Shown piece by piece: positions 13,502 through 27,620 of a DNA stretch of 64,000 nt. Position 1 is the stretch's first letter. Each line of letters starts with the position of its first letter. Source of the stretch: Letharia columbiana (taxonomy: Eukaryota > Ascomycota > Lecanoromycetes > Lecanorales > Parmeliaceae); NCBI RefSeq assembly GCF_014066305.1, contig NW_023501037.1, positions 186,001-250,000 on the forward strand, in the 5' to 3' direction. The notes below the pieces were generated by a model. It ran no database searches. It had not been told where the DNA came from and was given only the letters and a program-made list of their open reading frames with translations. The position numbers and the translations under genes were made by a program.

Positions 13502-16500
13502 ATTCTAATCTCTCTATCTTTTAAAAAGAAAAGACTTATTATTATTACGATATCGGGTTTACCTCTAAATTATATAGTAGAAAATAAAGATAATATCGAA
13601 AGCCGCTATAGCGTTAATAATAAGTTCGAGAATTTCTTATTAATAAAAGATTTTATTATAAAAAAATATCTTATAGTCGTTAAGATCGAAAATCGTTATC
13701 TAGAATAAGAATAAGAATTAGCTATATTAAAGATTTATAATCGCGAGCTTTATAACGCTAGCTTATCGTTTATAATTAATAAAAACTTATCTATATTAAT
13801 TACTATCGCGTTTTTAGCGAATATATTAATTAAGATAAAAATACTTCGCTTTAAAAGAATATATTCTTATAAGAGTATTAGTAAAAGAGAGTATCTACGC
13901 TAGTTCCGCGAAGTCGAAATTAAGTTTCTTATAAGTTCTAAATATTTTATTATTAATTAATTAAGAATTATTTATTATATATAATTCTTAAAAGATAATC
14001 TTAATATTTAATAATATAGATACTATTAAATCTATAACTTAAGAAATATAACTTTTAAATTCTTTAAGTAATTTCTACTTAATTTAGTAGCGAATCTAGT
14101 AAACTATTATCTCCTTATCTATAAAAAATAAAAGAAGATTAAATAACGCTTCGATTAGAAGGTATCTATTTTTAAAATCTATTTAAAAAAGCTAAAGGCT
14201 TATATAACTTTATTTTTTAAGAAGTATTAAATTAATTTCTTCTTAGCTAAATTTAAATTAGAGTTTAAAAATAAGATTCTAAATATTAGTAATATATTAA
14301 AATAATAAAAAGAAATTCTTATTTAGGCTATTATATAGAAAAAGATTTTAAAACGCGTATACTTTAATAACGATTTCTATTTAAAGTTTTTAGAGAGGTT
14401 CGCTAAGGATAAATCTTTAAAGAATTAAATTTCGAAGTCTAAATTAGCTTTAAACGGCGGCGCTTATATAATATATACTTAAGATAATAATATAAAGTAT
14501 AAAGTTAAATTCTTTAACTCTAATTATAAGAAGAATAGTTATTTTTATTATAAAAAATAGAGTTATTAGATATCTAAGTATTTAGATCTTAATAAATTAT
14601 CTATAACTTATATCGACGTAATATTAATAAAAAAAGATTCGATCTTATAATTATTTTAAAAGTGAGATAAGAATAATAATTAATAAAGATAATTTCTTCT
14701 ATTTTTACGAAGAAGTAAATAAAGCTTTAAAGTAAATAAAGATAACTCGTTACTCTACTTAATACTAAGACATATATTAATTTAATTTTATAAAAATTTA
14801 TAATTTAATAGAACTTAAAATTTTATAACGCTATCTTATCGTAATTAAAAGCGCTAAGTAATTAAAATATATATTATTATAGCGCGTATTAGTTAAATTA
14901 TTAATTAGTAGATAATTAAAATTAAGATAGAAAGTATAATATACTCTTTTATATCGTTAATTAAAAAGATCTTAATATCGTATTAAGTATATTTAAATTA
15001 AGTTAATTATAAGTATTATTAAATCTAATAATAAAGTAATAATAATTTAAGATTAACGCTAATAAATTATAGATTAAAAAATTAGCTAAGTTTATTCGAA
15101 TTATTAAATAAAAGTTAAATATATTTATAATCGTATATACGCTATAATAGCGTATAGCGAATCGAAAAATAAACGTAATTTAGAGTTTTCTTAGAAGTTA
15201 TTAGAGTTTAATAACGTTTTTTTTAATAAAAAAGTAGAAATCTTATTTACGCTTAAATAGAGAAATTATATTATTAAGATTAAAAGCGATAAGAAGTCGC
15301 TATATAATTTTTTATATAATTTATTTTAAACGAAGTTAACGAAGCTATAGCGCTATTTAAAGAATTTTCTCTATAAAAATTAAATTCGTTATTTAACTTT
15401 CTTAGCTAAAATATTAATTCTTTTTATTCTTAAAAAAAATAGAGAGCTTTATTTTTATATTAATTATCGAGGCTTAAACGCGATAATTATTAAAAATCGA
15501 TATTTACTATCTTTAATTATTAAGACTTTAAATTACTTATATAGCGTTAAAGTCTTTATAAAGCTAAATCTTAAGAATATCTATTATTAAATTTAAATTA
15601 AAGAAGATAATAAATAGAAAATAGCGTTTCGTAGTTATTACGACTACTTTAAATATTTAATTATATCTTTTAAACTCGCTAATATACTAATAACTTTTTA
15701 AGTATATATTAATAAAGCTTTTATAAGTTTAATAAATATAATATATATAATATATTTAAATAATATTCTAATTTATAGTATTAATCTAGCGAAGTATTAA
15801 TAATATATTAAATAAGTACTTAAGCGTTTATATTAGTTTTAACTATACGCTAGTCTAAAAAAATATTAATTTTATATTAAATAAATTAAGTTTCTAAAGT
15901 TTATCGTATTTATCGAAGATATTATAATAAATTAAAAATATATCGTTATTATTAAAGAGTAATTAAAACTAAAAAGTTATTAGAATATATAAGTCTTTTT
16001 AGATTTTACTAATTTCTATTAATAATTTATTTATAGCTATTTTAATATAATAACACTACTTACTAATTTACTTAAAAAGAATAAAAATAGTAAGAAATTT
16101 AAATTATTAGAGTAGATAGATAGCGCTAAGCTAATATTTTAATAGCTTTAAAACATTTTCGTAATTACGCTATTTCTACGCTACTATAATTTAAATTTAA
16201 AGTTATATTTTAAGATTAATACTTTTAACTTTAATATAAAAGTTATACTTTTATAATCGAATAAAAATAGCTATTAATAACTAGTAATATTCTAATTTAG
16301 AAAAATAATATTTATAAAGTAAAACTATAAGATCTATAATTAAAAGCTATTTATTATTATAGCGTTTATAAAGTAATAATATTACTATCTAGAAGATAGT
16401 ACGTTTTATATTAAAGTTCTAATAGATTATAATAATCTTAAAGACTTTATAAAGTAGAAGAAATTAAATTCTAGATAAGCCCGTTAGGCGCTAAAGTTAG

Positions 16501-19500
16501 CTGCTTATAACTTTAAGATTTTTTATTAAATAAATAAACTAAATTCTATTAACCCGCCATCGCGACGTCTTAATTACGAAAGAACTTCACTATTAAATAT
16601 TAAATTACTATTAATATTATAGAATAAGCTTATATTTTAAATTAGCGATAAGTAATTATAAAGAGATAAAAAGCTTATAGCGGTTATAGCGCTTATATTT
16701 CGTATTATTAATATCTAGATAATTATTTTTAAAAGAAAGTCTAAGATCGTATAAGAGACTATTTATAACGTATTTTAAAGATTAATAAAAATATTAATTC
16801 GAGATTTATAAGCTTATAATAATTAGATAAGCTCTTTTTAAACTAATATTAATAAGTTGATAATTAAATATCGCGTACGTAGTTAAGTATAAATCTTAGA
16901 CTTCGAGAAACTATTAAGATATAATAATCGCCTTTATATTTTTAAAAATAAAGTCTTAAGAAAAGAGCTTATTAATAAATATTATAATAATTTATTATTA
17001 GAATATTTTAACGCTATAAAGACGTATAAGCTACTTATTTATAAATATTATTAAAATAAAAGTCTAAAGTAAATTATTAATTATATTAAGATATATAATA
17101 TTTATTAGCGAATTAAAGCTTCGTAATATCGCTTATATAGTAAATTAAGCTCGCTTCTTATTATTACTAAATTATAAAAAGAAATTTCTATAAATTTTAT
17201 TATTAATTTATTAGCGAGTAAGTATAAAGATATTATTTACGATATTATTCTAATTATAGTAGATTAATTTATAAAAATAATAAGATATATTTCTATATCT
17301 ACTATAATCGATATTATTTAACTAGCGAAAGTATTTTATTTCGAAATAGTATATCGCTATAGTATATTAAACGGTATTATTAATAATAGAGGTTCTATAT
17401 TTATTAGTAGCTTCTAGTTTATCGTTTACTTTTATTCTAAAATTAAGCGATATCTAAGTATTATCTTTTATTCGTAAATCGACGAATAGATTAAGCGATA
17501 AAGTTAGATATTAAAATACTTCTTATATATATTCGCTAACGATAAGTAAAATATTTAGATAAAATAACTATTAATAATAGAGTTCGCTTATATAAATAAT
17601 TAGTATTTCTTTATTAAAACGATATCGTTTTTTCTAATATATAAATATTATCTTAAAATCCGTTAGAAAATTAAGAATAACTTCGTCAAGAGAAAAATAT
17701 CCGCTATAAATAATAGAGTAAAGAAATTATAAGTATTAAGAAATAAGATAATAGAGTATTTTTATAGCGCGATTATAGCTTAATTTAAATATTATAATAA
17801 AATATATTAGTCTTAAAGTTATAAGATAGATAATTTAATAATATTAGCGATTAAGAATCTAAAGTAGAAACGCTTAAATAAGAAGTTATCTTATAAATTT
17901 ATAAAATTATTTTAAATTATAGATAAGATAGAGGCGTAGATATATTATTTACTTCTATTCTCGATATATAAAATCTATAATATTTTTTATATATTATTAT
18001 TTAAGTTTTATTATCTTCGCGATTATAATAACGTAGCGAAAGTCTTTATATAAATTCTCGATTTTATTAATAACAATAAGCTTTAAAAGATTAAAGAAAT
18101 TATTAATAAGGTTAAATATAAGAAAGGCGTTTAATATAAAATTAAATAAATTAATTAAGATAAAGAGTATAATTAATAGTTATTAGATAATAAACTTATT
18201 AATATTAGCGAGTTAATTTAAATTTATAAATAGATAAATAGTAAGCGAAAGTATTAAATAATAAATAATAAGTCTCTTATTATTAAAGAGCTTAATTAAT
18301 TATATATATCGATTGAGATTTCTATATTTATAGAATAATCCGACTAAGATATATAGAATATATTTATTTTTCTTTATTAAGAGAGAGGGAATATAAAGAG
18401 TAATCTAATATAGCTATTTATCTTCTTATTAATAGTAATAATTAGAATAATAATTAGAACTATAAGCGTCTCTATTCTTCTTCTTAAAATTATAATATAA
18501 AAGAATATTCTAAATTTTAAATCTTTAAATATTATAAGAATAAAATTCTATAATTATCTTTATTTATATATTTATCTTAACGCGTTAGATAAGCTTAATA
18601 AACTTTATATTTATTCTTCTCTTAAACTCTTCATTACTCTTCTATTCTACTCTATTATAATTCTTTTAAATACTCTAAATTTATCTTTATCTAATTAAAC
18701 TTATTAACTATTTATAAATAAATTCGCTTTTTAAGTTATTTTAAATCTCTTCGTCGAGATTAAATCTATTATTATTAACTCTCTCTAACTATAAATCTAT
18801 TAATTATCTCTCTATATATTATAGAGTATTAGCGATATATCTTAATAAACTTATAAATATTAAACTTATCGAAGTACTTTTTATAAGCTTATTATCTTTA
18901 TTAATATAATTATTACGATTATTAACTAAATTTTTATATAAAGTACTATTAGCTCTTTTAATCTAATCTAATATATTAAGATCTTCTTTAAGATTAAGTT
19001 TAATCTATTTAAGCTTATTTTCTCGATATTTTATATAAAGAATTATTATTAGAGTATAAAATATCGCTAATAAATAATACTTCTAAGTATTATAATATCT
19101 TTTAGTTATTAAAAAATATCGCTTATATATAATAGTTCTTATAAGAGAATAAAGAATATTATAAGTTATTTAAGTAACTATAGCGTATTTAAACTTTAAT
19201 TTCTTTTATTATTTTAGAATTAAAAGATTCGCTAGATTATTAAAAGAAGCTTTATAAAGATTAGAGATAAGATTATAATTAGAATAATAATTAGAAGACT
19301 TATTATTTCGTTTATATTACTAAAGCTAATTATATTTATTCTTATTATCTAAATTCTTAATTTTAAATTTTATCGCTTAATTAAGCGTATTTTTATTTAA
19401 TTAATTTATTCGCTTAGCTCTTTATAATTAACTACTTATATTAATATTTTAATAATTTTAAAATATTCTTTTAAGCGCTTTTTAGTAGATCTTTATCTAT

Positions 19501-22500
19501 AACTTCTTTTTAATATTAATCTTTTAATTTAATTTCTTTAATTTTATATTATTATAATTTAAATATAAAAGCGTAACTTATTTATATAGATAGTTTAAAT
19601 CTAATTAAGTTCGATTATAATAGATAGTTAATTTCTTATAAGCCGTCTTAAAAGCTTTAAAAAGTTCTTTTTTTTAAGAAACTCTCTTTCTTCTTAATTT
19701 TCTAAGCTTTTTATCTATATAATTAAATAGATAATTATAAATATTAAAGACGTAGTAAATTATAATCTTCTTTTCTCTATTTATTAATTTTATAAATTTA
19801 TAAAAAGATCTAATAAGCTAAATTAAATATTAAATCTATTAGAAATTAATTAAAAATTATTTAGATATTTAGACTATAATTTCTATTTATAATTATTTTT
19901 TATTACTTAATCTTAAATAGATAGTTAATCTATTTTTTAAAAAGTATATAATATTAATATAAAGAAGTAGAGCGCGGATTAATATCTAATAAGTTAAATT
20001 TTAGCGAGTCTTAATATTCTAAAAGAGCTTAAAAGAGCGTTTCTAATAATATTACTTTTTTTTAGAAGATTAATATTTATCTAATATTAAAATATTTTTA
20101 TCTTAAAGTCGTTTAGCTTATAATATAAAAAAGATCTCTTTACGCTAGCCGCTAATATTAATATATATAATAATTTTTTAAATTTTAATATAATTAATAA
20201 TATAATAATTAGAATAATAATAAGAAATATTATATTCTTTATTAGAGTTATCGATAGATTAATTATACTTATTTAAACTTAATTCTTATCTTCTTTATTA
20301 TCTTAGCTTCTCTAAAATTTCTTATTTATTAAAATAACTCTAATATTATCTAGAAGTTCTTTTAAGATTAATTAAATAATATACGCTATATAGAGAATAT
20401 ATTATAAATAATTTAAGAACTTAAATTCTTTAATATTAAGCGAGTTCTTTATTACGAAAATAAAAAGATAAATAATTAAATCTTCGAAGAGTATATTATT
20501 ATTACTAGCGTTATTAGTTATAAATTTAAATATATAAATTTAAATCTTATATTTTATAAGAATTAAATTAATAATACTTATAAGTTTCTAGCTAATATAT
20601 TTATCTTCGATATATTTAAAATCTATAAGAATCTTATATTATTACTAATTAATATTAATAAAAAAGATTAGAATTATTATAAATAATTAATAATTATAAG
20701 ATAATTAATAATTTAGAGCTAGAGAGACTTTAATATTATCGACTAATAAATTCTTTAATAATCTTATCTCTAGCTCTATAGCTTTTCTTATTAATTAATT
20801 CTTTATAATAAATATTAATTTTAATTATATATTAAAGTTAAGATAGCGTAAGAGTTATAATATCTTAGAATTATTAGTAATTATAAATAAAATATTAATA
20901 TTTATAATTTAGCGATAAAATTATTTTAAGAAGTCTTCGCGTATAAGCTTTCGATCTTCTAGTATTATAAGAGAATTTTAATATTATTTTTTCTAGAGTA
21001 AATAGTAAGCTAGATATTCTATTTATCGTTTTATTTATTAATAATTTATATTATCTAGCTTAGAAATATATCTAATTTTTATAATTATTAATTAAATTCG
21101 TTTATTATAAACTACTTAAATTAGATTTCTTAATATATTTCTTAAACTTAATATATACTATTATATCGCTTATTTTATAATCTATAAATAAATAAATTAG
21201 AATCTTATTATAGTAATAATAAATAATATATAGCTTCTCGAAATCGACGAGCGTATATTCGTTAAATTATATTTACTTCTAGAATTTTCTAATTTCTAAG
21301 TCTTAATAAATAGATTAATAATCGCTATTAGATTTAAACTAATTCTATATAATCTATACTATCTTTATTTATTACTATATTTATTATTTTTTATTATTAA
21401 TATTAAAAAGAAAGTAAGATTTATTACTATCTTTATATCGAAATATATTTATTAATATCTTATACTAAGTATCGTTAATTAAGAAAGTTAAAAGTTTACG
21501 CTAAATAAAGGTTTAATTAATATCTTAAGATTAAGATATTTAAAGAGAAATTAAAAGAGATATATAAATAAATAAAATATTAGAAATAAAATGAGATTAA
21601 TATTTAATATATAAATTCTATCTTCTTATTATAATAGAAACTTATATCGCTTTAATAACTTATATCGCTTTAATAATATATTATTATATTATTTTTAATA
21701 TTTTAAATTAAAGATTAATTCTTTCTAATTAGCGTTATAATTAATAGTTATATATTTAAAAGTATATAATAACGCTAATATAGAATTAATATTTAATTTA
21801 ATTAATTTAAAACTCTAATTAGTTTAGCTATTAACGCTTTTCTACTTAATATAATATATACTTAATTCGCTTTAATACTAATACTTATTTATTACTATAT
21901 TATTTTAAATATTAGAATTAGAAATTATATTTTTTTAATTAATATTCTAATTACTAGTTATATTAATAAAAGCGTATATTAATATCTTAAAACTATTAAA
22001 TAAATTTTATTAGATATTAATATAGAATTAAAATCTAATTTAAACGCTTTAATAATTTAATTAGCTAAATTAATTATTATCTAAATCTTCTATATATAAA
22101 AATTAAATCTTTCGCTACGCTAAGATTATTTTTAAGTTTTAAAATCTTTCTTATTAATATAACTCTCTCTTATTTAAGTAATATTATAATATCTTTTACT
22201 TAAGCGTTAAAATATTAAAGTATTATATTCTTCGCTTTTAATTAAACGATCTCGTCTTTAAGTTAATATCTTTAGTTTTATAAAAATAATAACTAGTTCG
22301 TTATAGGCGAAGGCGAAAAAGAAATAGTATCTTTTTTTATCTTTAGAGTAGAAGAAGAGAAGAAAGTAAGTGAATTAATTGTAAGCTATAAACGACTCGA
22401 TATTTAAGAATAGCGAATTAATAAAGTTATAATATTAAAATAAAGAGCTCTTCTTATAATTAATAAATATAAGATTAAATAGAAATTAATTAAATTAATA

Positions 22501-23944
22501 AGATTATCTTTAATAAGATATATCGCGTATATAAAGAATATCGAAATATACGAAATATAAGAGGGGGCGTATATATATAGCTATAGATATCTAAAGTATA
22601 TTTGAAATATAGAAAGAAGCGCTTATATATAGCTCTACGATATATATTAATAAAAAAGAAATTAACCTCTTTTTCTAATTAGCTTTCTAATTAATATTTA
22701 AACTTAATCTATCTTTAAATAATATTTTATTCTAATAAGATTTTAGTTATATAATATTAATTAGCTCGATAATAAATATTTAATATTATTCTTTTCTAAT
22801 TTACTCTCTTCTTTTTTAAAAATTCTTTTTATTATTATAGTAATTATATTATAATATACTCGTTTATTATAATATTATCTATATCTAAAGAAAATAAAAT
22901 TATTTTCTCTATATTCTATAGTTAAATTAAATTAATAATATTATTTTTATAAAGTAAGTATATATCTAATAGCGCTATATCTCTTAATATAATAATTAAT
23001 TATAATACTAAATATAATTTATTAATATATAATATTATTATTTATTAAAGTTATTAACTCGATAATCGCGAAAGCTTAGAAAATTCTTAATAATTTATTA
23101 ACTACTAATTTAGACTTATTTAAATTATCGAAGTAAAGTAAAGATAAGACTTCGCGAAGGTAAAAATTAGAAGATTATACGCGAAGTTTAAGAAGTATAA
23201 CTATAAATAAGAAAAGTGCGTAGTTATATTAATTATATATATCTAAATTAAATAATAAATTAATTATATATACTAATTATATTATTACTAATTAGACTTT
23301 AAAGTTTATATATTAAAGAAAATTCGCGAATTATAAAAATTAATAAATTTAATTATTTTTTAAATTATATTCGCTTAAGTAATAAAGAAGATCTTAATTT
23401 ATATAACTTTAAATTCGATTAATTCGCTTCGAATTTAATTCTTTATATTAGGCGTACTTTAAGAAGCTATAAAGATAAAATTAGCGAGTAATTTTAATAA
23501 TATAACTTACTCTTTAATAATTATAAATAAAGAAAATTACTAACTAATATCTAGCGGCTTAATTATATATATTTTATATAAAAAGAATTACTTTATAATT
23601 AAAAGATATATAGCTTTTTAGATAATTATAATAAGATATAAGCTTATAAATAATAATATAATATTATTAAAGTCTAGACGTAGTTTTTATAAAAAGAAAA
23701 TATATAATAAATAAAAGAAAAACTATTCTAAGTTAAGAATAAGATATTTTAATTATTATTCTATTTATTACGCTTAATTAATAATATTTAGCTATTATAC
23801 TTAATCTAATAACTTTATATATTTTATATTTATAAAATAAAACTTCTTAAATCGATTTAAATATAGATATATATTTATAAAAATATTACTACTTTAATAA
23901 AAGAGGCTTCTTATTCTAAAATCTATATTAAATTAAAGATTATA

Positions 23945-24565
23945 TTCTCTATATTCGATAGCTTTAATTTCTATAGTTACTATTAATATCGCGATTAAAT
24001 TTATATATTATTTATAATATATTCTTTCTTATTAGCGGTATTTCTATATTTAATAGCTTTAATTTCTATAGTTATTATTAATATCGCGATTAAATTCATA
24101 TAATAATAGTACGTCTTTCTTATTAGCGAGTATTTCTATATTCGATAGCTTTAGTTTTTATAATTATTATTAATATCGTAACTAAATTCATATAGTAATA
24201 GTATATCTTTCTTATTAGCGGGTATTCTTTTTTTTTTTTTTTTTTTTATTATATCGCGATTAAATTCTATATAATTTCTTTCTTATTATATTTCTATATT
24301 TAATAACTTTAATTCTTATAATTATTATTAATATCGCGATTAAATTTATATAGTAATAGTATATCTTTTTTATTAGCGAGTATTTCTATATTCGATAGCT
24401 TTAATTTCTATAGTTATTATTAATATCGCGATTAAATTTATATAATAATAATACGTCTTTCTTATTAGCGAGTATTTCTATATTTAATAGCTTTAGTTTT
24501 AATAGTTATTATTAATATCGCGACTAAATTCATATAGTAATAGTATATCTTTCTTATTAGCGAGT
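23945..24565 (+). repeat. Tandem array, ~91-bp unit, 6-7 copies
   Basis: The word TAGCTTTAATTTCTATAG recurs at about 23959, 24054, 24145, 24304, 24395 and 24487, giving steps of 95, 91, 159, 91 and 92 bases. Each unit also holds ATTAATATCGCGATTAAATT and TTCTTATTAGCGAGTATTTC. The long step contains an insertion with an 18-base T-run at about 24230. Inside the nested insertion, function unknown; probably an internal minisatellite of a transposon. Confidence 0.75.
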
Positions 24566-25068
24566 ATATTAATAATCGTAAATAGCTAAAATATAATAGA
24601 AAATAGTAGATAACTCTTAGTAATATTCGATTTTAAATCTATAGCTTCTTTATCTTATCTAGAAGTAAAGATATTTATATCTAAGAATTTAAAGTAAGTA
24701 AATTCTAATATATAGTTAATAAATATCTAGATATAAATCTTCTAGTACTTCTCGCTAAGCGTTTAACGCTTAAAAGAAGAATATTAATCTTTAATTACGC
24801 TTATATAAATCTTTTAAAAAAAGCTATATATTAATAGAAAGTCTTAATTTATATTAATTTTAATTATAAAGATAATTATAATTATAATCTTAAATATAAT
24901 TAGATATATAAGTTATAAGACTTATTACTAGCTAGTAAATAAAAAATTAAATTCTATTAATTATTCTATTTAATATCTTATTTATTATAAGAATATAGAG
25001 TTATCTTTTAAAAGCGAAACTTTAAAGATAATAGTTAAATAATATAATATATATATAATATAAAATCT

Positions 25069-27160
25069 TACGAACTACGCGCTAAAAGGGAAGCTTTAAA
25101 ATTATAAGATTAATTAAAATTTAATAGCGATAAATCTCGCGTAAAGCTTAAGCTATAGCTCGCGTTAATAATATATAATAAGAATAATAATAGCTAGAAG
25201 AATATATTATCTAGTTTTTATTAATACTTTAATATTATTAAAGTAAAGGCGATATCTATTAAAGCGACGACGATATCTATTATTAAAGTAATAGCGATAT
25301 CTATTAAAGTAGCGGCGATATCTAATAAACGCTTTATTATAACGCTTTTAAATAGATTATTATCTCGCGTAATCTAAAATAATATTAGCTTTTTCGAGAA
25401 GCTATTAATAATAAATTAAATATATATAAATTAAGCTCTTTTACGCGATCTATCTATATATTAACTTAAAGTTATTAATAAATAAAAAATAAATATATAA
25501 CTTAACGTCTATATTATACTTTAAATATTATTATAATAATATTAGATTATTTAAATAGAAGTCTAAGATATAAAGAAGATAGTCTTATAAGAAGAAGAGT
25601 TAATATAAAAAAGAAAGTCTTAGAGAGAAGAGAAAGCTTATATATCTATCGCGTATATTAAATATTTAGATTATTTTATATTATCTAGTTTATTTTAAAT
25701 ATTAATAGATAATACGCTTTCTCTTTAATTTTAAAGATTTAAGTTTAAGCGAATTATATTTATTAAGCGCTATTATCTAATATAATCTTATCTATTTTTA
25801 TAATATTTATAATTATTATTATAGCTTATATAGATTAAAAGATAAGATATCTAAAAGAGCGAGTTAATAAATAATTATTCTTATCTAACTTAATTAAAAT
25901 AAAACTATTATAACTTATTAAAATTTTCGCGTATTTCATTTTTATTTTCTTTTCTTTATATAAATAATTATTCTTTTAATTTAAACTTTATAATTAAAAT
26001 AGTATATAATATATATACTCTTTATTTCTAACTTCGATACTTACTAGAATTAATACACTTTTTAATAAAATAAGTATTAATTAAAATTAAGTATAGCTTA
26101 ATATTTATAGATATTTATATAAGCCCTTTAATTTCTTTATATATATCTATTAATTTATCTTTTTATAGCGATTAAAGTAGAAGATATTAAGTCTAATAAT
26201 TTATTATAATAAATATTAAATATTAATAATAATAATAATATTAAAGAGTCTTAATATAGATTAATTAGACGGCGATTAAGCTCTTAGCTAAAATAAAAAG
26301 CGAAGAATAAGCTTAATAAAAATAAAAATATTAAGAGATCGCGATAGCGAATAAATATATTTATATTTAAGAAGAAACTAATTAAGAAAGTAAAGAAAGT
26401 TCAATATATTAGTTATTAATTACGCTATAGCTCTATAATAAATATAAAGCTAGATATATTAATATATCGTAATTAAAATAGAAGTAAGCTTTTAAGAAAA
26501 TTAGATAAAATATAATAGATAAGTAATAAATAATTTCTAATTCTAGTTATTATTCTAGTAGACTTATATTTTAATAATATTATATAAAAAAAATACGCGA
26601 GCGTAATTTAAAGAAAGTCTAGAGTTTCGCTCTTCGCGTAAATTATTATATATATAAATAAAGATAAAAGCTCGAATTAGAAGAAAATAAATAATATCGA
26701 AGCTAAATAAGATATAAGTATTAAGAATAATTTTATTATACGCGCTAATAATTAAGTAGACTTTATCTTTTAAACTATTCGAAAGCGCGATATAGAATTT
26801 AATAATAAGCTTTATTATAGTTTAAATATAAAAGTATTAACGCGTTAGCTAATAAGTATTAAGCTATTATAAAAATCTTAAAATATTAAACGCGATTATA
26901 TCTAAAAGATAAAATTATAAATCTTTATTAATATATAATTAATCTAATATATAATAATAAAAAGTTTATTATAAAAGCTACGCTATCTAAATTAATACTT
27001 TAATCTTAATTATTACTCTTACTATTATATAAATAACGCGAAGCTATCTTTTATTTAAGTATATCTAATTCTTAATTCTAATTATTATTATAGATATCGT
27101 TAATTTATTCTAGAATTATTAAATCTACTTTTATATACTTTCTATATCTTATCTTTTTTT
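25069..27160 (+). repeat. 2.1-kb direct repeat, copy A
   Basis: Collinear with 27621-29725 over its whole length, with mainly transition differences. Shared landmarks include GCTAAAAG.GAAGCTTTAAAAT near the left end and TATACTTTCTATATCT near the right end. It may begin about 100 bases further left. No coding motif recognised. Two tandem copies of one short DNA transposon or an internal duplication are both possible. Confidence 0.7.
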
Positions 27161-27620
27161 AATTAAATAGCGATTAAATTCTAAATTAAAATAAATACTT
27201 AGAAGAGAAAAGTTTATAAGTACTTAATTATATAATTTTATTTCTTTTATACTTTTTATAATTACTTAAATAATTAATAATATATAATTATATCTTATAG
27301 TTATATTTATAATAATTAATTAATTTAATAACTAAATTATATAAAGATAAATATATTTTTATCTTTAATTTAAACGGCTTAGCTAAGATAATTATAAGAT
27401 TTAGATTCTTTTTTTATAATATAACTCGCTTTTTATATATTATATAAAGATAAATATTTATTTAAATAGAAATTATTAGAGCTAATTATAAAGCGTAATA
27501 ATAAAAGATTTACTCTTAAACTAACGAATTAGAAAGACTTCTATTATCTTATATAATACTTTAAAAGTAAATCTTTAAATATAATAGCGCTTTAATAGAT
27601 TTTAATTAAGTATAATTCTA

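Noticed and set aside
23945..24565. CRISPR array
   Set aside because: Units of about 91 bp repeat along their whole length, without spacer-like unique segments, in a eukaryotic transposon.
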